This document shows, piece by piece, positions 54,091 to 64,000 of a stretch of DNA of 64,000 nucleotides. Source of the DNA: Chloroflexota bacterium (GTDB lineage: Bacteria; Chloroflexota; Anaerolineae; Caldilineales; Caldilineaceae). Location of the stretch: positions 1 to 64,000 of the forward strand of contig BOKO01000007.1 in NCBI GenBank assembly GCA_016861025.1, written 5' to 3'. Within the stretch, counting starts at the first letter, position 1. Each line of letters opens with the position of its first letter. Both the position numbers and the translations under genes were made by a program. The notes below the pieces were generated by a model that made no database searches, was not told the DNA's origin, and saw nothing but the letters and a program-made list of their open reading frames with translations.

Positions 54091-55194
54091 CTACGGCTGC
54101 ACCGCCGAAATGCGCCGCCCCTGTGCATTGGCGACTACTCGCGCCACCGGTCCCCCCGCCGGCGCCAACATCGTTGTGAAGACCGTTTCACCGCCGCGCG
54201 GCACGACATTATGTTCCGGTTCGATCTTACGTGTTGCCACAACCCGCCCCAGCGCATCGTACGCCGTCAACACGACCTGCACCTGCACCGCTTCCTCTGG
54301 ACCAATGTTTTTGACGCGTCCGCTCACTGTCAGTGCGGCGTACCCTTCCTTGAGAACCTGGATGTCGTTCACTTCCAAATCACGATAATAACTGCCGACA
54401 TATCCTGGCACAGCGCGCAGCGCGTAGACCTGATAGCGCGCAAATTTCCCCGGTTGCTCGCCGAAAAGCACGGCAAAAGGCGCCCGCTCATCGACGCCAA
54501 TGAGATCGAGTGCGGCCAGCCCCTCGGCGCTGCCCACCTCTTCGCCAGCTTCATCGAGCAGTGTGACGCCGACGCGCACCTGCTCTAGCGGAGCGCCAGT
54601 GTTGTTCCAGACTTCGCCGAGCACAGTAAGCCCGCCGATCGTTGTCTCGCTAAAATGGATATTCTCTATGGCGATGGGCAGCGGTGTAGGCGTGGGCGTC
54701 AGCGTCGTGGCGAGCGCGGCGTCGAATTCCTCTTGACGTGGAATGACCAGTTCCTGCCCAAGCTGCAACAGCCGTGGGTCAAGGATGCCATTTGCATCCT
54801 GCAGCGCCGCAACGCTGACATTATACTGAGATGCCACCGAAAGCAGGGTTTCGCCAGCGCGAATAACGTGAATCACCGGCGTCGGCGTGACTGTAGGCGT
54901 GGGCGTCGGCTCAGGCGTATAGGGCGCCGGCGTCGAGGTGGGCGGCAGCGTGGCGACGACGATGTCGATGGATAAGGTGGCCGTTGGCGGCGGTGACGGC
55001 GTGGGCGAAAGCGTGATAACCTGGCCGCAGCCAGCCAGCAACAGCGCAATTGCGAAAATGCCCGACTTGAGAAGATAGGTGAGGAGCAAGAGACGAAGGT
55101 CAGGGCTGTTGGCGTTGCGCTGTCGCCATCCTCTCTTGCCAGTTTGGGTCACATCGCCTGCCAGATCCGCCGTTTGCATTTGCTGTGCGAACAT
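54091..55194 (-). CDS. LysM-domain lipoprotein
   Basis: A 367-aa lipoprotein with lipobox LLAGC (Cys56), a Thr-Pro linker (about 62-106), one LysM domain (HVIRAGETLLSVASQYNVS to about 152), and two beta-domains of FxLYD/CARDB type after it. LysM domains bind peptidoglycan or related sugars. The start at 55194 leaves a long hydrophilic stretch before the signal core, so a later start is possible. It is on the same strand 119 bases before the sortase gene. Confidence 0.75.
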   Translation of the reverse strand: MFAQQMQTADLAGDVTQTGKRGWRQRNANSPDLRLLLLTYLLKSGIFAIALLLAGCGQVITLSPTPSPPPTATLSIDIVVATLPPTSTPAPYTPEPTPTPTVTPTPVIHVIRAGETLLSVASQYNVSVAALQDANGILDPRLLQLGQELVIPRQEEFDAALATTLTPTPTPLPIAIENIHFSETTIGGLTVLGEVWNNTGAPLEQVRVGVTLLDEAGEEVGSAEGLAALDLIGVDERAPFAVLFGEQPGKFARYQVYALRAVPGYVGSYYRDLEVNDIQVLKEGYAALTVSGRVKNIGPEEAVQVQVVLTAYDALGRVVATRKIEPEHNVVPRGGETVFTTMLAPAGGPVARVVANAQGRRISAVQP

Positions 55195-55281
55195 ATACAC
55201 TTGAGTATAACATACGCACGCAAACAGCCGAATGTAGGGTGATTTGGCGAATCGCCTTACAAGCAGTCGAAAGGGGTTAGT

Positions 55282-55776
55282 ATGACCAAAATCATCATCA
55301 TATCCGACAGCCACGACCAGATCGCCCATCTGAACCAGGCGCTCGACGTGGCGCTTACCGCCGACGCCGAGGTGTTGTTGCACTGCGGCGACCTTTGCGC
55401 GCCCTTCATGCTCAACCAGATCGGCGAACGTTTCAGCGGGCCGGTGCATGTTGTGTTTGGCAACAACGACGGAGATGGGCGGCTGTTGCAGGTGATCGCG
55501 GCGAAACATCCTCACATCAGCCTGCACGGCATCTACGCCGAACTGGAGTTCGATAGTCGACAGATTGCCATGATTCACTATCCCGAACCTGCACGACGCA
55601 TCGCCCAGTCAAGTCAGTTTGACCTCGTCTGCTACGGTCACGATCACACAAGATTGCTGGAGCAGGTGGGCCGGGGCTGGCTGCTCAACCCTGGCGAACT
55701 ACTCGGCATGAAGGGTCAGGTTTCGTGGGCGATCTACGATACACAGACCGGTCAAGCCAAGATCGAGGTTGTTTGA
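55282..55776 (+). CDS. YfcE-like metallophosphoesterase
   Basis: A 164-aa phosphodiesterase. The dinuclear metal motifs are complete: IISDSHDQ, LLHCGDLC, VFGNNDGD and CYGHDHTR. Members hydrolyse phosphodiesters; the physiological substrate is not known. GAAAGGGG lies before the ATG. Divergent from the LysM gene with an 87-base gap. Confidence 0.9.
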   Translation: MTKIIIISDSHDQIAHLNQALDVALTADAEVLLHCGDLCAPFMLNQIGERFSGPVHVVFGNNDGDGRLLQVIAAKHPHISLHGIYAELEFDSRQIAMIHYPEPARRIAQSSQFDLVCYGHDHTRLLEQVGRGWLLNPGELLGMKGQVSWAIYDTQTGQAKIEVV

Positions 55777-55918
55777 ACATGTCTTGTCGATTTGACTTGT
55801 GCGATTTGCCCGTTCACTCTTGCTGCGCTACCATCCCCAAAGATTGAACCAGGAACAGCATGGCGCTCCCCTTCAGCGTTGGACTTCAGGAGGGCGTCGA
55901 ACATAGGATGAATTCGCC

Positions 55919-57304
<1,386 letters not shown>

Positions 57305-57332
57305 AGCTCGATTATTAAAAATAAGAGCGAGC

Positions 57333-57386
57333 AGGTCATCGCCTCCGGTGTGATATGACGCCCCGTCACGCCGGAGGCGATGACTT
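57333..57386. terminator. Long inverted repeat, likely bidirectional terminator
   Basis: AGGTCATCGCCTCCGG and CCGGAGGCGATGACTT are inverted copies that extend inward by a further six imperfect pairs. It sits between the convergent dehydrogenase and NlpE-like gene. It lacks a T run. Confidence 0.7.
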
Positions 57387-57444
57387 GCGATGGGCGCACG
57401 AGGCACAACGATGCTTCCGCGCCCTTCTCATTGCCAAACTCTTA

Positions 57445-58908
57445 CTACTCGATCGGCCGTTCGGTCAGCGTCAGCCCCTCCGAACCAAAGAGTGACTCAT
57501 CGTATTCGACGGCGACCAGGTTGCCTTCGTCATCAAGCTCGAAGACGATGACGACTGGCTCGTCGTAGGTCGTGTCTTCCTGACCGGTGAGGGTGACGGT
57601 GAGAGCGCCGTTATCATCTTCCTGCCACGCGCCCACTTGCACGATTGGCGCCTCCTCGTTGAGATAGTCGGAGCTCATCGTGAGTGTATTGTCGGCATAG
57701 AGGGTCAGGGTGATGATTCGCCCAGGGCTGCTGGCGGCAGGCAGCACGTCGCTTTGGAAAACCGCCGCCACCGCCGGCGCCAGCATCGCGTCCATCATGG
57801 CAGGCGAGATTTCCGACAGTTTGAAGAAGAAGAAGGCGCCGTTTTGCAGCATGTCGCCGGATTGGCGATAGATTGTCACCGATTCTTGTTCGTATGCTTC
57901 ATCCATCGAACCGGTGATCGTCACCGCAATCGAACCGTCGTCCTGTATTTCCCAGACGCCGACTTCGGTGACGGCGCCCTTGGTCAGGTAGATGGTCGTT
58001 TGTTCGGCGTTGTTGTTGGTATAGAGCGAGAGCACGACAACATAACCGGCGGCGTCGGCGGCTGGATAGACATTGGTGACATAGGTTCCGACTGGGTCTG
58101 CTGTCGCCAGCATATCTTCGGGTGTGACGGTGAGCCAGCGTGTAAGCGCAAACGCGCCATCGACGAGCGCATCGCCGTCGATTGTGTAGGTGGTTGTGTT
58201 TGGCTCGGCGTAGGCTTCATCCGTCGTGCCGGTCACGGTGACCGCAATTGCGCCATCGGCGTCCTCTTCCCATCCGCCGACTTCGGTGACAACGCCTTTG
58301 GTCAGGTAGATGCTGGTCTGCTCCATATTGCCGTTGGCATAGAGCGCCAGCACGGTGATAAGCCCGGCGGCGTCGGCGGCCGGATACACATGCGACACCC
58401 AGACGCTATCCACTTCACCGATCGGCGCCGCCTCCACATCGCTTTCGGCGGCTGCACCAACATCGGTGGCTGCACCTTCGAGCATGGCGTCCATCTCCTC
58501 CGGCGTGACAACGGTGAGCGCGCGATAGGTGAAGATGCCGTCGGTTAGCTGGTCATCAGTTGGAACCAGTCTCAGCAAGGCGGGCTGCTGGTATTCCACA
58601 TCTTCGTTGCCGGTGAGCGTGACATCGACGCCGCCGTCCGCATTGGTTTCCCATGAGCCGGTTTCCACAATCGTTCCCCTGGTCAGATAGATGGTGACCA
58701 GCTCGGCGGCGTTGTTTGGATAGAGCGCAACAATCTCCATCATGCCCGGCGCGTCGGCTGCGGGATAGAGATTCGACGCCCAAACCTGTATTTCGCCGCT
58801 TTCGTCCGTCTGCGCAGGCGCTGCCGCCAAAACCGGCGCCATTGCGCCAAAGATCAACAGACAGGACATCAGGATCGCTGTCAGCAGCATCGATTTCGTT
58901 CGTTTCAT
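57445..58908 (-). CDS. Secreted protein of four NlpE-like tandem repeats lacking the cysteines
   Basis: A 487-aa exported protein with a Sec signal (SMLLTAILMSCLLIFGA). Four repeats follow at about 43-145, 169-270, 276-378 and 384-487. Each begins YPAADA (or LPAASS in the fourth), then a hydrophobic strand, IYLTKG and a G-W-x-x-x-x-D-G block. This recalls the NlpE N-terminal domain, where the corresponding PCADCPG carries two cysteines; here these are alanines or serines, so redox or copper sensing is unlikely. Function unknown; the repeats may form a stacked beta-barrel array at the surface. Confidence 0.6.
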   Translation of the reverse strand: MKRTKSMLLTAILMSCLLIFGAMAPVLAAAPAQTDESGEIQVWASNLYPAADAPGMMEIVALYPNNAAELVTIYLTRGTIVETGSWETNADGGVDVTLTGNEDVEYQQPALLRLVPTDDQLTDGIFTYRALTVVTPEEMDAMLEGAATDVGAAAESDVEAAPIGEVDSVWVSHVYPAADAAGLITVLALYANGNMEQTSIYLTKGVVTEVGGWEEDADGAIAVTVTGTTDEAYAEPNTTTYTIDGDALVDGAFALTRWLTVTPEDMLATADPVGTYVTNVYPAADAAGYVVVLSLYTNNNAEQTTIYLTKGAVTEVGVWEIQDDGSIAVTITGSMDEAYEQESVTIYRQSGDMLQNGAFFFFKLSEISPAMMDAMLAPAVAAVFQSDVLPAASSPGRIITLTLYADNTLTMSSDYLNEEAPIVQVGAWQEDDNGALTVTLTGQEDTTYDEPVVIVFELDDEGNLVAVEYDESLFGSEGLTLTERPIE

Positions 58909-59098
58909 CAGGGCCTCCAGTTGAGTAACGTTGGATTCGGGACAGATTTTGCATGACCAAAACGTCAGTATACCAGACAGCGGTTCCGTACAGCGATTGA
59001 CTCAGGCTCAGACTTGATCTACCATACACCCCACCATTTGCGCTTGAATTCATCAGCTCGTAAGCTCGTAGCTCTGGCAACAGACGAAAGCTCGAACC

Positions 59099-61261
59099 AT
59101 GATCACACCAGATCGTATTGTCTCGACCACCTGTCCCTACTGTGGCGTAGGCTGCAACCTGCACCTGCACATCAAGGACGACTTCATTTATCGCATCACT
59201 TCGCCGCACGACGCGGTGGTGAACAAAGGCAATCTTTGCGTTAAAGGGCGCTTTGGCTATGACTTCATGTATCATCCCGACCGCGTCGTCACGCCGCTGA
59301 TCCGCAAGACGCCGCAGCGACCCGGCCAGCGCACACAGGCATTCGACCGCAACGAATGGCTGGAGGCGAGTTGGGAGGAGGCGCTCGACTATGTAGCCGA
59401 CCGACTGGTTGAAATCTATCAGCGCGACGGCAGCAGGGCGATGGCGGTCTACTGTTGCGCCAAGGCCACCAACGAAGACAACTATCTGCTCCAAAAGATG
59501 TTTCGCGCTCTCTTCCGCACCAACAACGTCGATCATTGCACACGACTCTGTCACGCCGGCAGCGTCGTTGCGTTGCAGATGGCGCTGGGCACCTCGGCGA
59601 TGAGCAACACTGCGTCCGAAGTCATCTATAGCGACTGTTTCATCGTCACCGGCTCCAACACAACCGAGAATCACCCGATCATTGCCTTGCAAATGAAGGA
59701 GGCTGTGCGCAAACATGGCGCCAACCTGATCGTCATCGACCCGCGGCGACTGGAGCTATGCGATTACGCCGCGCTCTGGCTGCCGCTCAAGCCGGGCACG
59801 AACGTTCCGCTCTTTTCGGCGATGGCGCATGTGATCGTCAAAGAAGGGTTGGTCAACCATGAATTCATTGCGACGCGCACCACCGGCTATGATGAATTTG
59901 TGCGTTCACTGGAACCCTTCACTCCAGAGTACGCCGAGCAGGTCGCCGGCGTCGATCGCAACCTGATCGCCGAGGCGGCGCGTATGTACGCCACAGCCAG
60001 AAACGGCGCCATTTACTGGGGCATGGGCATTTCGCAATTTAGCAATGGCACCGCCAGCGCGCTGGGACTGATCCATCTGGCGCTGCTCACCGGTCACATC
60101 GGGCGGCTGGGCACAGGGTTGAATCCGCTGCGCGGACAAAATAACGTGCAAGGCGCTTCCGACGCCGGCGCCATGCCCTTCCACTACCCTGGCTACATGG
60201 AGGTGGACAAGGAGGAGAACGCGCGCAAGTGGGAGAAGGCGTGGAACATCGAGCCGGGCGGGCTGAACCGCACGCGCGGGCTGACCACAACCGAGATTCT
60301 CGCCCACGCGCATCCAGGCGGCGTGCGCGCGCTCTATATCATGGGCGAAAACCCAATGATGACCGAACCGAACCTCAACGTGACGCGCCAACACATGGAG
60401 CAGCTCGAATTTCTGGTGGCGCAGGACATCTTTATCAACGAGTCCGGCGCGTTCGCCGATGTCTTTCTGCCTGCAACTTCGTGGGCGGAGAAGGAAGGCG
60501 CCTTCACCAATACCGACCGCCGTGTGCAGCGCGTGCGTCGCGCCATCGCCCCGCGCGGCCAATCGCGCCCCGACGCCGAGATCATCTGTGATCTGGCGCA
60601 GCGCATCGAAGCCCGTTTGGGGCGCCCGACCAGCGCCGGGTGGCGCTACACCGGGCCGGAAGAGATTTTCCGCGAGATGGCAAGCGTCGCCACGATGTTT
60701 GCAGGCATTACCTACGACCGTATCGACAAGGTTGGCTTGCAGTATCCTGTCCCGGATGAGAAGCATCCAGGCACGCCTTTTCTCTTCGCCGATAGTTTTC
60801 CTTCCGGTCGTGGGCGCTTTTTCCCGCTCGAATATGTGCCCGTAGCTGAAGAAGTCGACGATGAATATCCCTTCATCCTCACCACCGGGCGGCTGTTGGA
60901 GCACTGGCACGGCGGCACAATGACGCGTCACTCACAGCTTGACGCGCTTTACCCGACGCCGCTGGTGGAAATCCACGAGATCGACGCTGCGCGGCTGGCG
61001 GTAAAGACAGGCGACGCCGTACGCGTTTCGTCGCGACGCGGCTCGGTGACACTGCGCGTCGAGGTTTCACCCAAAGCGCGGCCGGGCGTCGTCTTCATCC
61101 CAATGCACTTCACCGAAGCCGCAGCCAATCTGCTCACGATCGATGCGCTCGACCCACAAGCCAAAATTCCAGAGTTCAAAGCATGTGCGGTCAACATTCA
61201 GATCGCAGAGCCGCATGAGGCGGCGCAATTGCCCGAACTTGTGGCGCGCGGCCGCTATTGA
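59099..61261 (+). CDS. Molybdopterin oxidoreductase, formate dehydrogenase alpha type (Cys form)
   Basis: A 720-aa catalytic subunit. The N-terminal 4Fe-4S site is CPYCGVGC with a later cysteine in NLCVKG; NNVDHCTRLCHAGSV contains Cys151 in the place of the selenocysteine of formate dehydrogenase H, followed by the conserved histidine. The molybdopterin domains (GSNTTENHPII, MGMGISQF-like GMGISQFSNG, and MIGENPMMTEP-like GENPMMTEP) and the C-terminal MopB domain are complete. No N-terminal ferredoxin domain is present, so it needs partners such as the diaphorase module at 42.4-44.9 kb. It could instead be another formate-like reductase. Confidence 0.85.
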   Translation: MITPDRIVSTTCPYCGVGCNLHLHIKDDFIYRITSPHDAVVNKGNLCVKGRFGYDFMYHPDRVVTPLIRKTPQRPGQRTQAFDRNEWLEASWEEALDYVADRLVEIYQRDGSRAMAVYCCAKATNEDNYLLQKMFRALFRTNNVDHCTRLCHAGSVVALQMALGTSAMSNTASEVIYSDCFIVTGSNTTENHPIIALQMKEAVRKHGANLIVIDPRRLELCDYAALWLPLKPGTNVPLFSAMAHVIVKEGLVNHEFIATRTTGYDEFVRSLEPFTPEYAEQVAGVDRNLIAEAARMYATARNGAIYWGMGISQFSNGTASALGLIHLALLTGHIGRLGTGLNPLRGQNNVQGASDAGAMPFHYPGYMEVDKEENARKWEKAWNIEPGGLNRTRGLTTTEILAHAHPGGVRALYIMGENPMMTEPNLNVTRQHMEQLEFLVAQDIFINESGAFADVFLPATSWAEKEGAFTNTDRRVQRVRRAIAPRGQSRPDAEIICDLAQRIEARLGRPTSAGWRYTGPEEIFREMASVATMFAGITYDRIDKVGLQYPVPDEKHPGTPFLFADSFPSGRGRFFPLEYVPVAEEVDDEYPFILTTGRLLEHWHGGTMTRHSQLDALYPTPLVEIHEIDAARLAVKTGDAVRVSSRRGSVTLRVEVSPKARPGVVFIPMHFTEAAANLLTIDALDPQAKIPEFKACAVNIQIAEPHEAAQLPELVARGRY

Positions 61262-61384
61262 GTGGTCGATAGCTTTCGTTAACGCCTTTTTTACAGAAGG
61301 ATCGCCCACAACAACGCGTCCGTTAATGCACGCCTGCTATGCTCCTCTTCAAGAGTATGCTTGAGACAAGCGTAGGAGGATGAC

Positions 61385-62107
61385 ATGCAGCGAACGCGCG
61401 ATGGAAAACGCTTGGAGGGCTTTTTGGCAACGTGCCGGGGCGCGACGTTGCGCCGTGCACTTACGGAGGAGTGGCTCAACACCTTGCTCCCCGGCATCCG
61501 GCTGCTGGTCGGCTGTGAACAAGGCGACGACATTCATCTTGAAGGCGATGTTGCAACGCACACGGTCATGGTCTGCATGGCGGCGCCGATCTTTGCGCGG
61601 CGCTATCTTGACCGCGAGTTGGACTTTGTCGAACGGCTGGCAATGCTGATTCACGATTGGAAGAAGCCAGTCTGCCGTCGCAACCCCCGAAGCAAGCCGC
61701 CCTTTCCAGGGCACGAGACATTGGCAGCGGCTGAGATTCCGGCGCTGGCGCAACGGATCGGGTTGAACCTCGCCGAGGTTGAGCAGTTGCATTTTGTGGT
61801 TGCAAACCACGGTCTTGCCCACGAACTTCCATATCTGCCGAGCGCCAAACGAAGATGGCTGGCGGGGTCTCCACACTGGGCGTCGCTAGGAGTGCTCCAA
61901 GCCGCCGACGCGTATAGTTGCTGGTGTCCAGGCGGCGGGCATCTGCCCATTCATTGGGAGCTGCTGGAACAGGAAGCGTTGGCGGCGTCGAACAGCGCAG
62001 ATTCAACCTGGCCGGTGATGTACGCATTCGCTATTGCACCGCAAGCGGCGGCGTCATCTCGTGCAATTTTGGCGTCTGAGGTGCAAAATGTAGGCGCTCA
62101 GTTGTGA
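61385..62107 (+). CDS. HD-domain phosphohydrolase-like protein
   Basis: A 240-aa protein. The HD residues can be followed as VATHTVMV, LAMLIHDWKKP, FPGHETLAAAEIP and VVANHGLAHELP, and a later aspartate in LQAADAYSCW, as in the HD domain of tRNA nucleotidyltransferases and related hydrolases. No nucleotidyltransferase domain is present. GTAGGAGGA gives a strong ribosome site at ATG 61385. Substrate unknown. Confidence 0.75.
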   Translation: MQRTRDGKRLEGFLATCRGATLRRALTEEWLNTLLPGIRLLVGCEQGDDIHLEGDVATHTVMVCMAAPIFARRYLDRELDFVERLAMLIHDWKKPVCRRNPRSKPPFPGHETLAAAEIPALAQRIGLNLAEVEQLHFVVANHGLAHELPYLPSAKRRWLAGSPHWASLGVLQAADAYSCWCPGGGHLPIHWELLEQEALAASNSADSTWPVMYAFAIAPQAAASSRAILASEVQNVGAQL

Positions 62108-62147
62108 CAAAATGCACAATTGGCTCTCGCCAATTTTGTGCATTTTG
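62108..62147. repeat. Stem-loop following the HD gene
   Basis: CAAAATGCACAATTGGC and GCCAATTTTGTGCATTTTG are inverted copies (two-base bulge) with a TCTC loop. It starts at the stop codon and overlaps the -35 of the candidate promoter that follows. Confidence 0.65.
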
Positions 62148-62164
62148 CCCGATGCAATTATAAT
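62136..62164 (+). promoter_or_regulatory. Candidate promoter
   Basis: TTGTGC (62136-62141) and a perfect TATAAT (62159-62164) lie 17 bases apart; the predicted start is near 62171, about 300 bases before the nuclease gene. Confidence 0.5.
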
Positions 62165-62170
62165 GGTGTA

Positions 62171-62467
<297 letters not shown>

Positions 62468-63439
62468 ATGGAGATCACTGTCGGCACCTTTAACCTCAAC
62501 AACCTGTTTTCGCGCTATAACTTTCGGGCTGAAGTCGAGATCGTGAGTGAAGGCGGCATAGAGGTCGACGCCGAAGTGCGTTTCACTTTTGTCGAACCGG
62601 TCGGCTATGTCTTTCGCTCCTACATGGGTAAACTCGTCAAACCCAAGACGCCGGCCGAGCGTAAACTCATTGCAGACCGCGTGCGCGCGATCAATGTCGA
62701 TGTGCTCGCCGTGCAGGAGGTGGAGGACATCGGTGTGCTGCGCCAGTTTGCGCTGGAAGACCTGAGCGGCATGTATCCCTACCAGGTGTTGGTGGAGGGC
62801 AACGATCAACGTCTGATCGATGTAGGATTGCTGTCGCGCTACCCAATCGGCGGCGTCACTTCGTGGCGTTTTGCCGTCCATCCCGATGAACCGCGCGATT
62901 ATATCTTCAGCCGCGACCTGCTCGAAGTCGAGATTCTCGATCCAAAGCGCCGAAATCGTCTCTTTACCCTTTTCAACACTCACCTCAAGAGCAACTATGT
63001 GCGTTGGGGCGAAGATGAGGCGTCGGCGCGCGGCCGCATCCTGGAGCGACGGCGGCGGCAGGCGGAAATGACGACGACTATCGTAGCAGCGCGCACGCGC
63101 CCCAACAGCAACTACATCATCACAGGCGACATGAACGACGACGTGAACAGTGAATCGCTGGCCGCGTTCCGCCAGGCTGGCTGGAGCAATGGACTTACTG
63201 CACCGAAGGAGACGCGCCCAGCCAAGCGTGAATCAGTCGCTGCGGACAACCCAACCCACACTGCGTGGACACATCGGTATAAAGTCAATCGACAGCCGCC
63301 GCGCTTTGATCTCTATGATCAGGTCTGGCTCAGTCCATCGCTGGCGCACAAACAAGTGGATGCCTGGATCGATCGGCGCAAGAGGCACAGCGGCGATGGC
63401 AGCGACCACGACCCGGCGTGGGTGACGGTGAGGCTGTAG
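62468..63439 (+). CDS. Endonuclease/exonuclease/phosphatase (EEP) family protein
   Basis: A 323-aa hydrolase. VGTFNLNNLF, VLAVQEVEDI (catalytic Glu), NTHLKSN, ITGDMNDD and GSDHDPAWV form the complete EEP active site. No signal peptide is seen. Substrate could be DNA, phospholipid or another phosphodiester. AAAGAGG precedes the ATG. Confidence 0.87.
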   Translation: MEITVGTFNLNNLFSRYNFRAEVEIVSEGGIEVDAEVRFTFVEPVGYVFRSYMGKLVKPKTPAERKLIADRVRAINVDVLAVQEVEDIGVLRQFALEDLSGMYPYQVLVEGNDQRLIDVGLLSRYPIGGVTSWRFAVHPDEPRDYIFSRDLLEVEILDPKRRNRLFTLFNTHLKSNYVRWGEDEASARGRILERRRRQAEMTTTIVAARTRPNSNYIITGDMNDDVNSESLAAFRQAGWSNGLTAPKETRPAKRESVAADNPTHTAWTHRYKVNRQPPRFDLYDQVWLSPSLAHKQVDAWIDRRKRHSGDGSDHDPAWVTVRL

Positions 63440-63467
63440 CAATCAAATTCAGCAAGGAGACCCAAAC

Positions 63468-63989
63468 GTGAGCGCACTTGATTACTATCTCGAACGCAAA
63501 TCTGTTGTGCTGGCGCAACGCCGCGCCGATTTCACTGCCACGCCCGAAAAGGCGACGGTGCGCATCCAGGCAAAGTCCTGGGTGGCGGGCAATACGGGCG
63601 CACGCCCTGTCAAAATGGGTGAGACGCTCTTCATCACCGATTCGGCGCCTGCGTTGGCCGGTCACGCGCTTGGCCCGACTGCGCCGGAAATGCTGCTCGG
63701 CGCGCTGGCAAGTTGTCTGGTGCACACCTATCTGATCCAGGCTGTGCTGCTCGACATCCCCATCGATGGCGTCGAGATCGAAGTGCATGGCGCTGTGCCG
63801 ATGGGCGGCGTTGTTGGTCTCCCCTACGAGAAGCCGCCGCAGATGGAGGAGATCACCTACACGGCGAAGGTGCTTACATCGGTTGCGCCCGAAGAGGTCG
63901 AGCGGATGCACCAGGCAGTGGAGGAGACCTGCCCGGTGCTCAACACCATACGCTTTCCGACAGCGGTGACGCGAATGAACGCGCCATAG
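63468..63989 (+). CDS. OsmC-family peroxiredoxin-like protein
   Basis: A 173-aa OsmC-like protein with both family cysteines: Cys83 (LGALASCLVHTY) and Cys155 (EETCPVLNTI). Family members reduce organic hydroperoxides. A GTG start at 63468 is chosen because AAGGAG lies about nine bases upstream. It is close behind the nuclease gene and likely co-transcribed. Confidence 0.87.
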   Translation: MSALDYYLERKSVVLAQRRADFTATPEKATVRIQAKSWVAGNTGARPVKMGETLFITDSAPALAGHALGPTAPEMLLGALASCLVHTYLIQAVLLDIPIDGVEIEVHGAVPMGGVVGLPYEKPPQMEEITYTAKVLTSVAPEEVERMHQAVEETCPVLNTIRFPTAVTRMNAP

Positions 63990-64000
63990 AACTCGATTCG

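Noticed and set aside
59531..59556. Selenocysteine codon in the formate-dehydrogenase-type gene
   Set aside because: The catalytic position is an ordinary TGT cysteine; no in-frame TGA or insertion element is present.

Overview
This is a GC-rich, densely coded chromosomal window. It looks like a Chloroflexota genome, most like Anaerolineae or Caldilineae. That is an inference from gene content: a class I HMG-CoA reductase, DUF1501/DUF1800 secreted proteins, a large alpha-2-macroglobulin, Thr-Pro-rich lipoproteins, a beta-propeller protein ending in a YLP motif, and many short purine-rich AGATTGG-type repeats. No rRNA, tRNA, CRISPR array or intact insertion sequence was recognised. Only a possible transposase tail lies at the left edge.

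Layout. 1-5.1 kb: possible transposase tail, 2Fe-2S ferredoxin, DUF368 (PopT-like) lipid-carrier transporter, type II pantothenate kinase, membrane-fused spermidine-synthase-like protein, DUF3592 protein. 5.2-6.5 kb: DUF1349 protein coupled to a pRiA4b ORF-3-like zinc protein. 6.5-10.6 kb (minus strand): arginine operon argC-argB-argD-NAGS, preceded by a good sigma70-type promoter and a leader that looks like a ribosome-mediated attenuator (Arg-rich short ORF, alternative helix, intrinsic terminator). 10.8-12.9 kb: histidine phosphatase and a GCS2-type ligase. 12.9-14.4 kb: HMG-CoA reductase. 14.5-18.6 kb: two overlapping DUF488 genes and a RecQ helicase with an N-terminal dual-OB-like domain. 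18.8-23.4 kb: TetR regulator and an ABC-2 exporter (permease, short HlyD-type adaptor, two ATPases). 23.4-31.3 kb: DUF4129 membrane protein and a 2035-aa alpha-2-macroglobulin with an intact thioester motif, followed by a strong terminator and a 105-bp tandem repeat.

31.6-37.3 kb (minus): DUF1501, beta-propeller and DUF1800, a secreted-protein operon. 37.7-41.5 kb: a circularly permuted ATP-grasp-like ligase followed by two tandem YbdK-type carboxylate-amine ligases, a candidate peptide or amide biosynthesis cluster. 41.5-45 kb (minus): EamA transporter and NADH-diaphorase subunits (HoxU/NuoG-N-like and a NuoE-NuoF fusion). 45-47.6 kb: lipoprotein fusing a solute-binding domain, an NBR1-type Ig domain and a META domain. 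47.7-53.2 kb: PucC-like MFS protein, DnaE-type polymerase with a degraded PHP motif, TIM-barrel isomerase. 53.3-55.8 kb: lipobox-bearing sortase, LysM lipoprotein, YfcE-like phosphodiesterase. 55.9-58.9 kb: nucleotide-sugar dehydrogenase and a secreted protein made of four NlpE-like repeats that lack the NlpE cysteines. 59-64 kb: Mo/W formate-dehydrogenase-type catalytic subunit, HD-domain protein, a structured non-coding stretch, an EEP-family nuclease and an OsmC protein.

The points most worth following up are the arginine attenuator, the ATP-grasp/YbdK cluster, the DUF488-RecQ cluster, and the AGATTGG repeats, which lie between genes and also appear as translated insertions inside genes. 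All family names rest on reading the translations; no database search was possible.
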